From CAWANP01 sp963783445 (GTDB taxonomy: Bacteria > Chloroflexota > Anaerolineae > JAAYZQ01), in assembly GCA_963783445.1 (NCBI GenBank), contig CAWANP010000012.1:372001-436000 (forward strand): DNA of 64,000 bases, read 5' to 3'. This document shows positions 37,883 to 46,846 of the stretch, piece by piece (the stretch's first letter is position 1; every line of letters begins with the position of its first letter). Made by a program: the position numbers and the translations under genes. Below the pieces are notes generated by a model. It did no database searches, was not told where the DNA came from, and was given only the letters and a program-made list of their open reading frames with translations.

Positions 37883-38155
37883 CTATCGTGGCCAGGAATC
37901 GTCGATTTCCGCGAGGGCAGTGTCCAGGTCGGACAGGCCGCTGACATAGTCGGTCATGCCGGTCCAGAAGGAGCCAGAAAAGGCTGCCATTGCCTCGGCG
38001 AAGCGTAGGTCGTCAGGGTTGGCAAAGGGCCCGTCAACCGCGACTTTGGTTCCGGTGTGCTCGTCGGCCATGGCCTTCTCCAGGAAACCACCCGGTATCA
38101 CGGCAAAGGGAATATCACCCTCAGCCGCTGGTGAGGCAGCGCCCTCGCCAGCACC
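37883..38155 (-). pseudogene. Remnant of a family-1 (AglE-like) substrate-binding protein
   Basis: Directly after the TGA-TAG stops of the fusion binding protein, the same frame stays open for 90 codons. The peptide joins a sequence like the N-terminal start of mature AglE-type binding proteins (GGFLEKAMADEHTGTKVAV, then GPFANPDD) to a sequence like their extreme C-terminus (SFWTGMTDYVSGLSDLDTAL ending in IDDSWPR). The roughly 350 residues between are missing, so it looks like an internal deletion. A GTG at 38101 could start a 72-residue product, but no ribosome site is clear. Confidence 0.65.
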
Positions 38156-38158
38156 CTA

Positions 38159-40393
38159 TCATGGCACGACCAGCGTCGTGATGTCGACGCCGTACCACTT
38201 CATGGATAGCTCGCTCAGCGTGCCATCCTCGTGCAGATCGGCCAGGATGTCGTTCAGCGCGTCTACCATCATTTCCGACGGTCCGCGGGCCTTGTCCAGG
38301 GCGAAGGCCAGCGGTTCGTAGAAGGCTGGGGTGCCCATGTACTTGAGGGGCAGACCTTCGTCGATGGCATTCTGCACGGTCGGTGCAGCCGTCATGACCG
38401 CGTCCAGGCGTACCCCGTCACCCAGGATCAGGTCCTCGATGGCTTCGACGTCTGTGCTGTAGGGCTGGACAGTCAGACCTGAGGGTGGATCGTAAATGAT
38501 CTCGCCACCCATGATCGACAGCGTGCCATCCAGGTAGGACTCGTAGGTCGTGGCCGTGCCGAGCCCCACCTTTTTGCCCGACAGGTCATCCGGCGAGGCA
38601 ATGTCGGTGTTATCCGTGTGGACAGCAAAGACGGCTGGCGTATAGTAGTAAGCATCGGTGAACGATAGGACCTCGGCGCGGGCCTCCGTCGGCGTCATGG
38701 AGCCGATACTGATGTCCCAGCGACCGCCCCAGTTGCCGGCGGTAATCAGATCCCAGTCGGGGGTCACAAACTCGACGTCGACGCCCAGTCGATCAGCAAC
38801 CGCCTTGGACACGTCGATGTCAAAGCCGTCCAGCTCGCCGGAGTCGTTTAGGAAGCTCTGTGGCGCATAGTTGGGGTCCGAGGACACGACCAGCTTGCCC
38901 GCAACCTGTACCTGGCCCCAAAGATCAGCTACCGGCAGCGCTCCGCCCGGCAAGTTCTCGGCCAGGCTGGCGTTGGCGTCCGCCTCCAGTTGGGCCAGCG
39001 TCTCGTCAATGTCTGCCCCGTCGAGGATGGCGCTCCAGGCGTCGCTCATCGACCGCCGAACCTCCTCGTAGCAGGGGCACCACTGGGCTTCAAAGGTGCC
39101 GTACTCGAGCAAGTCAAAGGCATCCTTGTAGACCGGGTTCTCGACAAAGTAGTCCTCGATCTCCGCCGCGACCGAGTAGCGGACGGGGAAGTACTGGCTG
39201 ATCTTGACCCAGCGGGCCAGTTGCTCCGGCTCGGTCAGCCACTTGACAAAGAGCCACGAGGCCAGCTCTTGCTCCGGCGTGGTCATGGGGACAGCAATAC
39301 TGCCGCCATAGATGTTCTGCACCGGCTCGTCGCCGCCGTCCATGTAAGGCAGCGGGGCCACACCCCACAGGAACTCGCCCTGCTCGCCCCCGATGACCGC
39401 CTGGTCATAGTAGGGCAAGCCGGAGGTGGAACTCATGGTAAAGAGGGCCTTGGCGTTGCCAAAGTCGGTCTGGTCACCGTAGGATTCGGCATAGATGGCC
39501 GCACAGCCCTCGTCCTGGAGTTCCTTCATGTAGCGCACAGTCTCCTTGACCGCATCGTTGGTGAAGGTGAAGGCGCTGCCGTCTGGCAGGACATAGTCAG
39601 CGTGGCGGCTAAAGATCATGCCGGCCATGAGAGAGGCGCCGGGGCTGAACGAAAAGCCGATGGTACCGGCATCGGGATCGGAAGCGGCACAGGCCATCTC
39701 CTTGAACTCAGCCCAGTCCTTGGGCGGCTCATCGTAGCCCAGCTCGTTCAGCCAATCCTGATTGTAGTATACGACCAGCATGGAGCGGTTGGGCGGAAAG
39801 CCGAGACGGAAGTGGCCATCGCCAAAGATGGGGGCGACGTCAGAGGCAAAGATGCCCGGGAAAAAGTCAGCTTGCTCTTCCTCCGTCAGGCCCCACGCCG
39901 CGCTGTCCACGAACTCGTCCATGTCCACCAGGGCATCGCTGAGCTGGTACTTGCCAAAGGAGTTGGCATAGCCCACGGTCAGGGAGGGCATCAGGGTCGG
40001 GTCGTCGGCCGAGATGGCTGCAATCATCTTGTCATAGATCTCGTCGTAGGCACCAGCATACTCGGCGGCGACCTGGATGCCCCACTCATTGGTGGCGTTA
40101 AAGTCCTCCACCATCTGATCGAGCCCCTCCTGGCGCGACCGGGTGTGGTTGTGCCACCACAACACCTGCTGGCCCGAGGGATCAACCTCCTCGTACATGC
40201 CCTCGGCCATCGGGGCCGCTTCTTTTTCCGCCTCTGCCGCCTTCGTCGGCTCCGCTGCGGGCGCTTTCGTCGGCTCCGCCGCGGGCGCTTCTGGCTCTGG
40301 GGCCTCCGGTTCCTGCGAACCTCCGCAGGCCGTCAGGACCAAAGGGATCACCAATACGGTGACCATGAATAGGTACAGCCATTTCTTACTCAT
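38159..40393 (-). CDS. Dual substrate-binding lipoprotein: family-1 (sugar) plus family-3 (amino acid)
   Basis: 744 residues. Signal peptide and lipobox LTAC (Cys23) anchor it to the outer face. A short repeat linker (AAEPTKA units, 37-52) leads to a family-1 carbohydrate-type binding protein (about 70-475), then without a break a complete family-3 polar-amino-acid binding domain (about 490-744, GKLVVSSDPNYAPQSF, GFDIDVSKAVADRLG). The gene sits exactly between two carbohydrate-type permeases upstream and an amino-acid permease and ATPase downstream. The natural reading is one receptor serving both transporters or a composite ligand. It ends with tandem stops. Confidence 0.9.
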   Translation of the reverse strand: MSKKWLYLFMVTVLVIPLVLTACGGSQEPEAPEPEAPAAEPTKAPAAEPTKAAEAEKEAAPMAEGMYEEVDPSGQQVLWWHNHTRSRQEGLDQMVEDFNATNEWGIQVAAEYAGAYDEIYDKMIAAISADDPTLMPSLTVGYANSFGKYQLSDALVDMDEFVDSAAWGLTEEEQADFFPGIFASDVAPIFGDGHFRLGFPPNRSMLVVYYNQDWLNELGYDEPPKDWAEFKEMACAASDPDAGTIGFSFSPGASLMAGMIFSRHADYVLPDGSAFTFTNDAVKETVRYMKELQDEGCAAIYAESYGDQTDFGNAKALFTMSSTSGLPYYDQAVIGGEQGEFLWGVAPLPYMDGGDEPVQNIYGGSIAVPMTTPEQELASWLFVKWLTEPEQLARWVKISQYFPVRYSVAAEIEDYFVENPVYKDAFDLLEYGTFEAQWCPCYEEVRRSMSDAWSAILDGADIDETLAQLEADANASLAENLPGGALPVADLWGQVQVAGKLVVSSDPNYAPQSFLNDSGELDGFDIDVSKAVADRLGVDVEFVTPDWDLITAGNWGGRWDISIGSMTPTEARAEVLSFTDAYYYTPAVFAVHTDNTDIASPDDLSGKKVGLGTATTYESYLDGTLSIMGGEIIYDPPSGLTVQPYSTDVEAIEDLILGDGVRLDAVMTAAPTVQNAIDEGLPLKYMGTPAFYEPLAFALDKARGPSEMMVDALNDILADLHEDGTLSELSMKWYGVDITTLVVP

Positions 40394-40556
40394 TGTGTTT
40401 CTCTCCCCCGTTTTTCAGAATCTTGAATAGATCGACCGATTTGAAGCTGTAGTGGTTCTCGGATATCACCTCCCTTCCAAGCGCAAGCCAGATGCTTGCC
40501 TCGCGCGCACAGGCCCCCACTTGGCGGTGTGGCTTGTGCACTGGTCATTGAGCCAT

Positions 40557-41975
40557 CTAGCCCTTCAAGCCTGTGGTGGCAATGCCCTCGATGAACTGCT
40601 TCTGGGCCAGGAAATAGAGGGCCAGCACCGGCAGCATGCTGATGGCGGCCCCGGCCATCCACAGATTGGTTTCAGGCCCTGCCTCATCGACAAAGTTCTT
40701 TAGGCCGACAGAGATCGGCCACCAGCCAGACCCTGCCTTGGTGGCGATCAAGGGCCACAGCAAGGCGTTCCACGACCCGATAAAGGCAAAGATGACGACG
40801 GTCATGATCGGCGCCTTGGACAGGGGCAGCACCACCCGAACCAGGAAACGCAGGTGCCCCGCTCCGTCAATGCGCGCCGCGTCCCACAGTTCGTTGGGAA
40901 TCTGGGCAAAGAACTGCCGCAAGAGAAAGATATTAAAGAATCCGGCCATGAACGGGATCGTCAGCGCCGGCCAGTTGTCGTACCAGTTGATAAAGGGCAG
41001 GAAAGGGTTGTTGCCGGTGATGGTCAGAAAATTGGGGATCATGACCACCGTCTCGGGGATCATCATCGTGGACAACAAGAGTACGAAAAGAAGGTTGCGG
41101 CCGGGGAATCTCATCCGGGCAAAGGCATAGGCCGCCAGCGTAGAAATGACCAGGATCCCAACCAGGGTAATGGCCGTAAGCCGCACGCTGTTCCATACAT
41201 ACTCGCGAAAGTTGGCTGTGATCCAGGCCTGGTAGTAGTTGCCGCCGAGAAACTCGAAAAAGAAATAGCCGATCTTGGCTCCGGCTGTCCGGCAATTGCT
41301 CAAGTCCTCCGGAATTGGGCGGCCGCTGTATTCTCGTTCCCCTCGCTCGGCCAACCGTTTGTCCAACACACTGGAAGGGTACTCGCAACAATTGATATAG
41401 TCTGTACGAGCAGCACCGGATCGCCGGCCAACATCATAGTCCTCCGGGTACCCGCTCGTGGGACCAAAGGTAAGGGACAACCCCCGGCCAGTATCGATCT
41501 GGCCTCCCCCAGCAGGGATCAGCTGCCAATCTTCAGTGAGAGCGACCTGGGGTTGGCCTATCGGAGTGATGCCTACAGGCTCAGCCTTGTTGTTCACCAA
41601 GCGGAACTGCCAGTCTGTGGCTAGCTCGGTCGAACTACCTGTGGTCTCTGGATCGCGGCTGACCTCGACATAGTAGCTGTCCGTGTGCAGCTCTTGCTCC
41701 CCTTCGCGTACCTTGGGACTGACAGCAAAACCTGTAACCGTACCCCCCTTGTCCTCCTTCAGCAGGTTGACGTGAGGACAAGTCAGACGAGCGGCACGGG
41801 GCAGCAGCCGGCCGGAATTGGCCTCGCCGATGGTCATTACCGAAGTACTGAGCATCCACAGAAAAGGCAGGAGCATGATGCTGGCGCCCAGGAGCAGGAT
41901 CACGTAGAGAAGACCCCGGCTGACATTGCCCCGCATCCCATACGAGGAAGAACTGGATTCTGTTGCTCTAGCCAT
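40557..41975 (-). CDS. Carbohydrate ABC transporter permease (MalG-like) with large extracytoplasmic insert
   Basis: 472 residues from ATG 41975, overlapping the preceding gene by 8 bases (ATGGCTAG). The core is a normal MalG-type permease with the EAA loop NELWDAARIDGAGHLRFL near 370. Between helix 1 (about 22-45) and helix 2 (about 262) sits an insert of roughly 200 residues (48-245) where MalG usually has a short loop. The insert is soluble, beta-strand-like, has several Cys (CPH, NCCEYP, NCR), and is unrecognised. It should face outside, near the binding protein. Confidence 0.9.
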   Translation of the reverse strand: MARATESSSSSYGMRGNVSRGLLYVILLLGASIMLLPFLWMLSTSVMTIGEANSGRLLPRAARLTCPHVNLLKEDKGGTVTGFAVSPKVREGEQELHTDSYYVEVSRDPETTGSSTELATDWQFRLVNNKAEPVGITPIGQPQVALTEDWQLIPAGGGQIDTGRGLSLTFGPTSGYPEDYDVGRRSGAARTDYINCCEYPSSVLDKRLAERGEREYSGRPIPEDLSNCRTAGAKIGYFFFEFLGGNYYQAWITANFREYVWNSVRLTAITLVGILVISTLAAYAFARMRFPGRNLLFVLLLSTMMIPETVVMIPNFLTITGNNPFLPFINWYDNWPALTIPFMAGFFNIFLLRQFFAQIPNELWDAARIDGAGHLRFLVRVVLPLSKAPIMTVVIFAFIGSWNALLWPLIATKAGSGWWPISVGLKNFVDEAGPETNLWMAGAAISMLPVLALYFLAQKQFIEGIATTGLKG

Positions 41976-43410
41976 AGAACACCAGCTTATCTCCGATACG
42001 GTTCTGGATCTGTGACAGGACGAGAATAATGCCAAAGAGGATAAAGGCCATGGCCGCCGCCTCGCCAAACCTGCCGTCAGCGCGGAAGGTCTGGAAGATC
42101 ATGATGCTGGCCGTGTCCACCGTGTCCCGGGCCGCCAGTTCCTTCATCATAAAGATGTGGTTGAAGGCCTTGAAGGTCCCAATGGTGGCAATGATGGTCA
42201 GGAAAAAAGTGGTCGGCGACAGCAGGGGGATGGTGATCTTGCGAAAGATCTGCCACCGGCCCGCCCCGTCGATCTCCGCCGCTTCATACAGCTCGTGGGG
42301 TATGGCCCCCAGACCAGCCAGGTAGATCACCGTGTCATAGCCGACGTATACCCACCAGTTGTAAACGATAATGGAAACCAGCGCCAGGCTGGGTCCTACC
42401 AGGACGGTGTTGAGCGGGTCAGAGATCTCGGGCCAGACCAGACTGGTACCAGCAAACTCATTGATCAGATCCAGGATCACCAAGTTCACTCCCCTGGCTT
42501 CGTGCAGCCATTTCTGGGGAGGTACTCCCAGCAGACCGATGAACTTGTTCATCAGACCCGTTTCCCGCAACGAAAAGATCCGCCGGAACACGACCGCCGT
42601 CGCCACAGAGGGTGCGATATAGGGCAAGAAGTAGAGCAGGCGGAAGGCCCCCTGTCCCCGAATCCCCTGGAAAAGGATATAGGCCAGCGCCAGGGACAGG
42701 CTTAGCTGAATGGGTACCGTCCCCACCGAATAAAAGACCGTGTAGATGAGCGAGCGGAAATAGTCTTGGTTTCCCAGATCCCACATGCGCTGAAAGTCGA
42801 CAAAAAAGAACCAAAAAGCGCTGGCAATGAGGGCAATGACAGCCAGCCAGCGCAGGATAAGTCGAATCCACGAATCACTCAGACTCGCGCCTTTCCAGAC
42901 TAGCCAGGCCACCATGAGCAGGCCGATGCTGACCAGGTAGGTCCATTCTCCAGATTCGATCAGGCCCGGAATGGCCCGGACCAAAAAGAACGCAGCCACT
43001 AGCGCGACCGCCCCAGCTGCGATCTGGTAGCCGATGACCGAGTTTTCTGCCCGCCTCCCCCTCTTCCACAAACTGTAGGCGCCCATACCCAAAGCGGCAG
43101 CCAGGATCATCGCTACCATTGCCGACAGGTTCTGCAGGCCCAGCAGGCCCACATAGTTATCCAGGCCCAGGCAATCCGTTTGCTCCAGGGCCTCGGGCGA
43201 CCCGAGCCCAACCGATGCCAGCCAATAGGGCAGACACTCCGAACCCTTGGGCTTGATATTCCATTTGTGCATGCTGACGTACAGCGCGTGGATGACCGGC
43301 CAAAGGCCAAAAACAAAGATAATGGCGATGGATGGCAACAAAAAAAGGTAGGCGGTGAGGGTTTCCCGCCGAGCACGACCCTTCCGGCCAGAAAAAAAGC
43401 CAGCGCTCAT
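41968..43410 (-). CDS. Carbohydrate ABC transporter permease (MalF-like) with extra helices
   Basis: 480 residues from ATG 43410 (AAGGAG five bases upstream); the eight residues before are rejected. Helix 1 (about 18-40) is followed by a loop, then about four extra helices (about 85-230) not found in standard permeases, then the MalF-type core (about 240-480) with the EAA loop HELYEAAEIDGAGRWQIFRK near 385. It pairs with the MalG-like gene. First gene of the operon, driven by the consensus promoter at 43563-43591. Confidence 0.9.
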   Translation of the reverse strand: MSAGFFSGRKGRARRETLTAYLFLLPSIAIIFVFGLWPVIHALYVSMHKWNIKPKGSECLPYWLASVGLGSPEALEQTDCLGLDNYVGLLGLQNLSAMVAMILAAALGMGAYSLWKRGRRAENSVIGYQIAAGAVALVAAFFLVRAIPGLIESGEWTYLVSIGLLMVAWLVWKGASLSDSWIRLILRWLAVIALIASAFWFFFVDFQRMWDLGNQDYFRSLIYTVFYSVGTVPIQLSLSLALAYILFQGIRGQGAFRLLYFLPYIAPSVATAVVFRRIFSLRETGLMNKFIGLLGVPPQKWLHEARGVNLVILDLINEFAGTSLVWPEISDPLNTVLVGPSLALVSIIVYNWWVYVGYDTVIYLAGLGAIPHELYEAAEIDGAGRWQIFRKITIPLLSPTTFFLTIIATIGTFKAFNHIFMMKELAARDTVDTASIMIFQTFRADGRFGEAAAMAFILFGIILVLSQIQNRIGDKLVFYG

Positions 43411-43562
43411 GGGGTCTCCTTCAGGCCAGGACATAGCATGGAGGGTGGCCCTGAACGACCTCCCTGGAAGGAAGACATTCCGTCGCTGCAGTACCAGCAG
43501 GCCCGGAACCTGCCATGAGCCAAGGTTGATTTCGCCATTGAACCTACTCCTTCACGGAAGCT

Positions 43563-43591
43563 ATTATAACCCACCTTGAGAGTGTTGTCAA
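43563..43591 (-). promoter_or_regulatory. Promoter of the hybrid ABC operon
   Basis: On the minus strand perfect TTGACA, 17 bp, perfect TATAAT. The leader to the first ATG is about 145 bases. Confidence 0.92.
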
Positions 43592-43853
43592 TCTCACCTG
43601 GGGTGATTCGGCAGACGTCCATGGCAGGTATCCGCTGCCCGGTCCTGGCAAAACAAAGGAAATCTTTAACTTTCTGTTTATTTCAAGTCATTTTTGGGGT
43701 GTGTGAGAGATGCTGTGATGTGTAGCGCCGGGACACGAGCAAGAATCTGGGAAAGGTTTAATCTTGTTTGGGCCCGGTCTGGAGTACTGGAAGGCAGGCT
43801 GGATCGTCAGGTTGAGCGGAGTCAAGAGGTACCCGCGCCATGCCCAGGAGGAC

Positions 43854-43882
43854 GTGACAAGCAGTGTTGTTTGCGGTATAAT
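43854..43882 (+). promoter_or_regulatory. Promoter of the family-1 binding lipoprotein gene
   Basis: GTGACA, 17 bp, TATAAT, about 45 bases before the ATG. It is divergent from the hybrid ABC operon promoter. Between the two (43592-43853) no gene or operator is evident. Confidence 0.8.
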
Positions 43883-43927
43883 AAGGCCCGCAATTCTGCA
43901 ATAGGGAGACGCTGGGTCGTGGACAGG

Positions 43928-45355
43928 ATGCCTTTGCCGGCAAAACTGTGGAATGCCCGTCGCATCCTCAGGATGTGCTGCTTGCTGATCCTCCTGACCG
44001 GTGCTTTGGCCGGCTGCGATGCGCTGCCAGAGACGATCCGGCTTGGCCAGCGCGATGTAGAGGAACCGGTCCCCGCAACCGCCGAGGCGGAGGCCACCAT
44101 TACCCCAGAGCCGGCTGAGACCCTACCGCCCGGCGTTACTGCCATTGTACTCTGGGAGCCCTTTCCCCTCGACCGCCCCCAGGGACTGCTACTGGGAGAG
44201 ATGATCCGCGATTTTGAAGCCCAAAATCCCGATGTCTTGGTCGAGATCGTGGCCAAGAACGGCTATCCTGGCATCCACGAGGCTGTGCTGTCAGAGATGC
44301 CCGACGGTGAGTTGCCTGACCTGGCCGTTGCTTTTCCCAGCATGATCGCCATATACGCAAAAGCTGGCCTCGTGGCCCCCCTGGACGCCTACCTCAACGA
44401 TCCAGAAGTTGGTCTGACCGACGAGGACCTGGCTGACATCTATCCTGGCTATCTGGATGCCGCCCAACTGCCCGGTTTCGGCCGGCAGATCATGGCCTTC
44501 CCTTTTTCCCAAAACGCCATTGGCATGTGGGTCAACGGCACGTTGCTGGCCCAGGCAGGTTGGGACCGCGCCCCGGCCACCTGGGCGGAGTTTGAACAGG
44601 TCTGCTTCGATGTCAGCGCCCGTACCGGTGTGGGTTGCTATCCCTTTGTCGAGAGCGTCACAACCTTTAACGCCTGGCTGTACAGCCGCGGGGGACAGCA
44701 ACTGGACGGCACTGGCCAGCGTGCGGCCTTCAATGGTCCCGCCGGTGTGGAGAGTCTGGCACTGCTTCGCCGTTTGATGGATGCCGGCCTGGCCTGGCGT
44801 CCCGAGACCCCATACGGGGATTACATTGCCTTTGCCAATGGCCAGGCGGCTTTTGCTTTCTCTTCCACCGGCAACAGCCAGCTCTACGCCGACGCCTACG
44901 ATGGCGCGCTAAACAGAGGCATGCCGCCCTTTCATTGGTACCAGACCCTGATCCCCCAGGCTGACCCGGCTCAACCGGCCACAACCCTCTACGGTGCCAG
45001 TTTCTTTGTCCCGCAGGGAGACCCGGCGCAGGAGCGAGCCGCATGGCGCCTGATCCGGTGGTTCACCGACACGGACCAGACCGCCCGCTGGGCGGCAGAG
45101 TTGCAGGCCATGCCGGTAAGAGTTTCAGCCCTGGGAGTGATGACCGAAACTCTGGAGGCCAATCCCTTTATTCTGGCCCAGGTTGAGGAAATTCTGCCCT
45201 ATGGGAAGCCAGAGCCGGCGGTGGCGGCCGAATTGGAGGTACGCGACCTTCTCTACACCGCCATCATCTCTGTGACGCAGAGTCTGGCCGATCCCCAGAC
45301 CGTCCTGGACCAGGCTGCCCGCGATGCAAATGAGATTCTGGCTGGCCAACCGTAA
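43928..45355 (+). CDS. Family-1 extracellular substrate-binding lipoprotein
   Basis: 475 residues. The ATG at 43928 gives a textbook lipoprotein signal (MPLPAKLWNARRILRMCC..., lipobox LAGC, Cys about 30); the longer frame upstream runs through the promoter and is rejected. The rest is a carbohydrate-type two-lobe binding protein, e.g. TAIVLWEPFPLDRPQG near 70 and VNGTLLAQAGWDRAPATWAEF near 195. Divergently placed next to the hybrid ABC operon, it is a likely second receptor for the MalFG-like permeases. Confidence 0.88.
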   Translation: MPLPAKLWNARRILRMCCLLILLTGALAGCDALPETIRLGQRDVEEPVPATAEAEATITPEPAETLPPGVTAIVLWEPFPLDRPQGLLLGEMIRDFEAQNPDVLVEIVAKNGYPGIHEAVLSEMPDGELPDLAVAFPSMIAIYAKAGLVAPLDAYLNDPEVGLTDEDLADIYPGYLDAAQLPGFGRQIMAFPFSQNAIGMWVNGTLLAQAGWDRAPATWAEFEQVCFDVSARTGVGCYPFVESVTTFNAWLYSRGGQQLDGTGQRAAFNGPAGVESLALLRRLMDAGLAWRPETPYGDYIAFANGQAAFAFSSTGNSQLYADAYDGALNRGMPPFHWYQTLIPQADPAQPATTLYGASFFVPQGDPAQERAAWRLIRWFTDTDQTARWAAELQAMPVRVSALGVMTETLEANPFILAQVEEILPYGKPEPAVAAELEVRDLLYTAIISVTQSLADPQTVLDQAARDANEILAGQP

Positions 45356-45375
45356 GACACTACTGGAATGGGCCA

Positions 45376-45402
45376 ATCATACCTCCGGGGCAGAGGTATG
45401 AT
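45376..45402. other. Inverted repeat after the binding lipoprotein gene
   Basis: Perfect 10-bp arms ATCATACCTC/GAGGTATGAT, 7-base loop, no T-run; a weak terminator or operator ahead of the next promoter. Confidence 0.5.
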
Positions 45403-45411
45403 CACTGTAAT

Positions 45412-45440
45412 TTGCCAAGGTTCCCATTTTGATGTATCAT
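45412..45440 (+). promoter_or_regulatory. Promoter of the first PhnD-like gene
   Basis: TTGCCA, 17 bp, TATCAT. Confidence 0.55.
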
Positions 45441-45594
45441 GTCTATGCTCAGTACAAGGAATGGTACCATTTCGAGGAATATTTAGGCAAGTAGGTCCTG
45501 AGCAAAGGATGGCGGTCTGGTAGATCATGGTACCAGTATCAGGTTCGCTGTCACCGGAGAAGGGGGTGGGAGAATCGGAAAGAACCTGCGGTCC

Positions 45595-46482
45595 GTGACA
45601 CTTGCCTGGCTCAGCATCCTGGCCATGCTGATAGCAGGCCTGATGATAGCTGGGTGCGGCTCCAGCAAACTGGGTAGTGAAGACAACCCCGTCGTCATGT
45701 CCTTCGCGCCCTCCAGCACCGCGCCGGAGATCATCGCCAGCGGAGATCAGATCGCCCAGATGATCAGTGACCGAACCGGCCTGGTCGTCCGGGCCAGTGC
45801 AGCCCCCAACTTTGTAGCGGTACGCGAGGCGATAGCAGCGGGGGAGACCCACGTCGGCTGGCTTGATGCCTTCAATTACCTCTTGGCCCGCGAGGAGGGT
45901 AGCGTTGAAGTGGGCTTGGTGACAGAGCGCTCAGGCGCGACCTCCTATAGAGGCCAGTTCAATGTCCGCGCCGACAGCGGCATCAACTCGTTGCCAGATC
46001 TCGCTGGCAGGACGATGTGTTGGGTCGACCCCAGCTCCGCCTCTGGTTACACTGTCCCCCGCATCACTCTCCAGGCCAACGGCATTGACCCCGATGCGGA
46101 CTTGCAGACAGTCCAGGCATATTCTCACAAGAATGTGATCGAGCAGGTCTACAACGGCGGATGCGATGTGGGTGCTACCTACGCCGACGCCCGCAGCTCG
46201 ATTGCCAGCGACTCTCCCGATGTCGAACAGGTTGTCATTGTCCTGGCTACCACGCCCGACATCCCCTACGACAGCATCTCCTTTGGCAAGGACGTGCCCG
46301 AGGACATGCGTGACCAGATCATCGAATCCTTGCTAGAGATTGCCGGTACGGAGGAGGGCCGAGCCGCGCTGGAGGAGTTCTACTCTATCACCGGGTTGCA
46401 GAGGGCCGGCGACTCCATCTATGATGGATTTCGCGCCGAATTGAGCCAGGCCGGCGTGAATATCGAGGACCTGGCCAAGTAG
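45595..46482 (+). CDS. PhnD-like substrate-binding lipoprotein, copy 1
   Basis: A phosphate/phosphite/phosphonate-type binding protein of about 295 residues (DNPVVMSFAPSSTAPEI near 30, GWLDAFNYLL near 85, tail FRAELSQAGVNI) with lipobox AGC. The GTG start at 45595 has no ribosome site and omits the basic n-region. In frame, GKNLRS precedes it, and GGGGGTG lies about 5 bases before an ATC codon at 45574, exactly where a start would fit. Either a non-canonical start is used or one base differs from ATG. It shares its family with the next gene. Confidence 0.82.
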   Translation: MTLAWLSILAMLIAGLMIAGCGSSKLGSEDNPVVMSFAPSSTAPEIIASGDQIAQMISDRTGLVVRASAAPNFVAVREAIAAGETHVGWLDAFNYLLAREEGSVEVGLVTERSGATSYRGQFNVRADSGINSLPDLAGRTMCWVDPSSASGYTVPRITLQANGIDPDADLQTVQAYSHKNVIEQVYNGGCDVGATYADARSSIASDSPDVEQVVIVLATTPDIPYDSISFGKDVPEDMRDQIIESLLEIAGTEEGRAALEEFYSITGLQRAGDSIYDGFRAELSQAGVNIEDLAK

Positions 46483-46564
46483 AGTCTGGGAGATACTTTC
46501 TCAATGGCGAGTCGTGGCACGAGCAGGATACGCACTCGTATGCAAGAACCGTCCGTGCAAAGAC

Positions 46565-46593
46565 TTGCCCAGACCGTTGTTTTGTTGTATTAT
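46565..46593 (+). promoter_or_regulatory. Promoter of the second PhnD-PhnC-PhnE unit
   Basis: TTGCCC, 17 bp, TATTAT, inside the 364-base gap between the two phnD-like genes. The leader is about 245 bases; no other gene is seen there. Confidence 0.55.
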
Positions 46594-46846
46594 GGACTAG
46601 GATGTGCAGGGTACCTGTGCTGTGTGGTTCGAACTCATTTCAGATGCGGTAACGGCATTGCGTGGCCGTCAATACCAAAGACCATGCCTGTGCTTTGAAG
46701 GGACACTGGGAAATTCTGCCTATTTGTATAAGCGCAGTACAGTGGAAAGCAAAGGAGGTGCGATCTCGAAGAATAATTGCAGTGTGGCGGTTCCGCTGGC
46801 TGAAACTTGATGCATTTACAAAGCTGTAAGAGAAAAGGAGAGAAAA

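Noticed and set aside
38990..40372. 460-codon plus-strand frame opposite the fusion binding protein
   Set aside because: Val/Gly/His-rich with no domains, exactly mirrors a clear lipoprotein gene.
43694..43927. Longer N-terminus for the family-1 lipoprotein
   Set aside because: Overlaps the promoter, and the lipoprotein signal starts cleanly at 43928.
46615..46650. tRNA T-loop-like sequence GGTTCGAACTC
   Set aside because: The flanking bases do not form a T-stem and no acceptor or anticodon arm fits.
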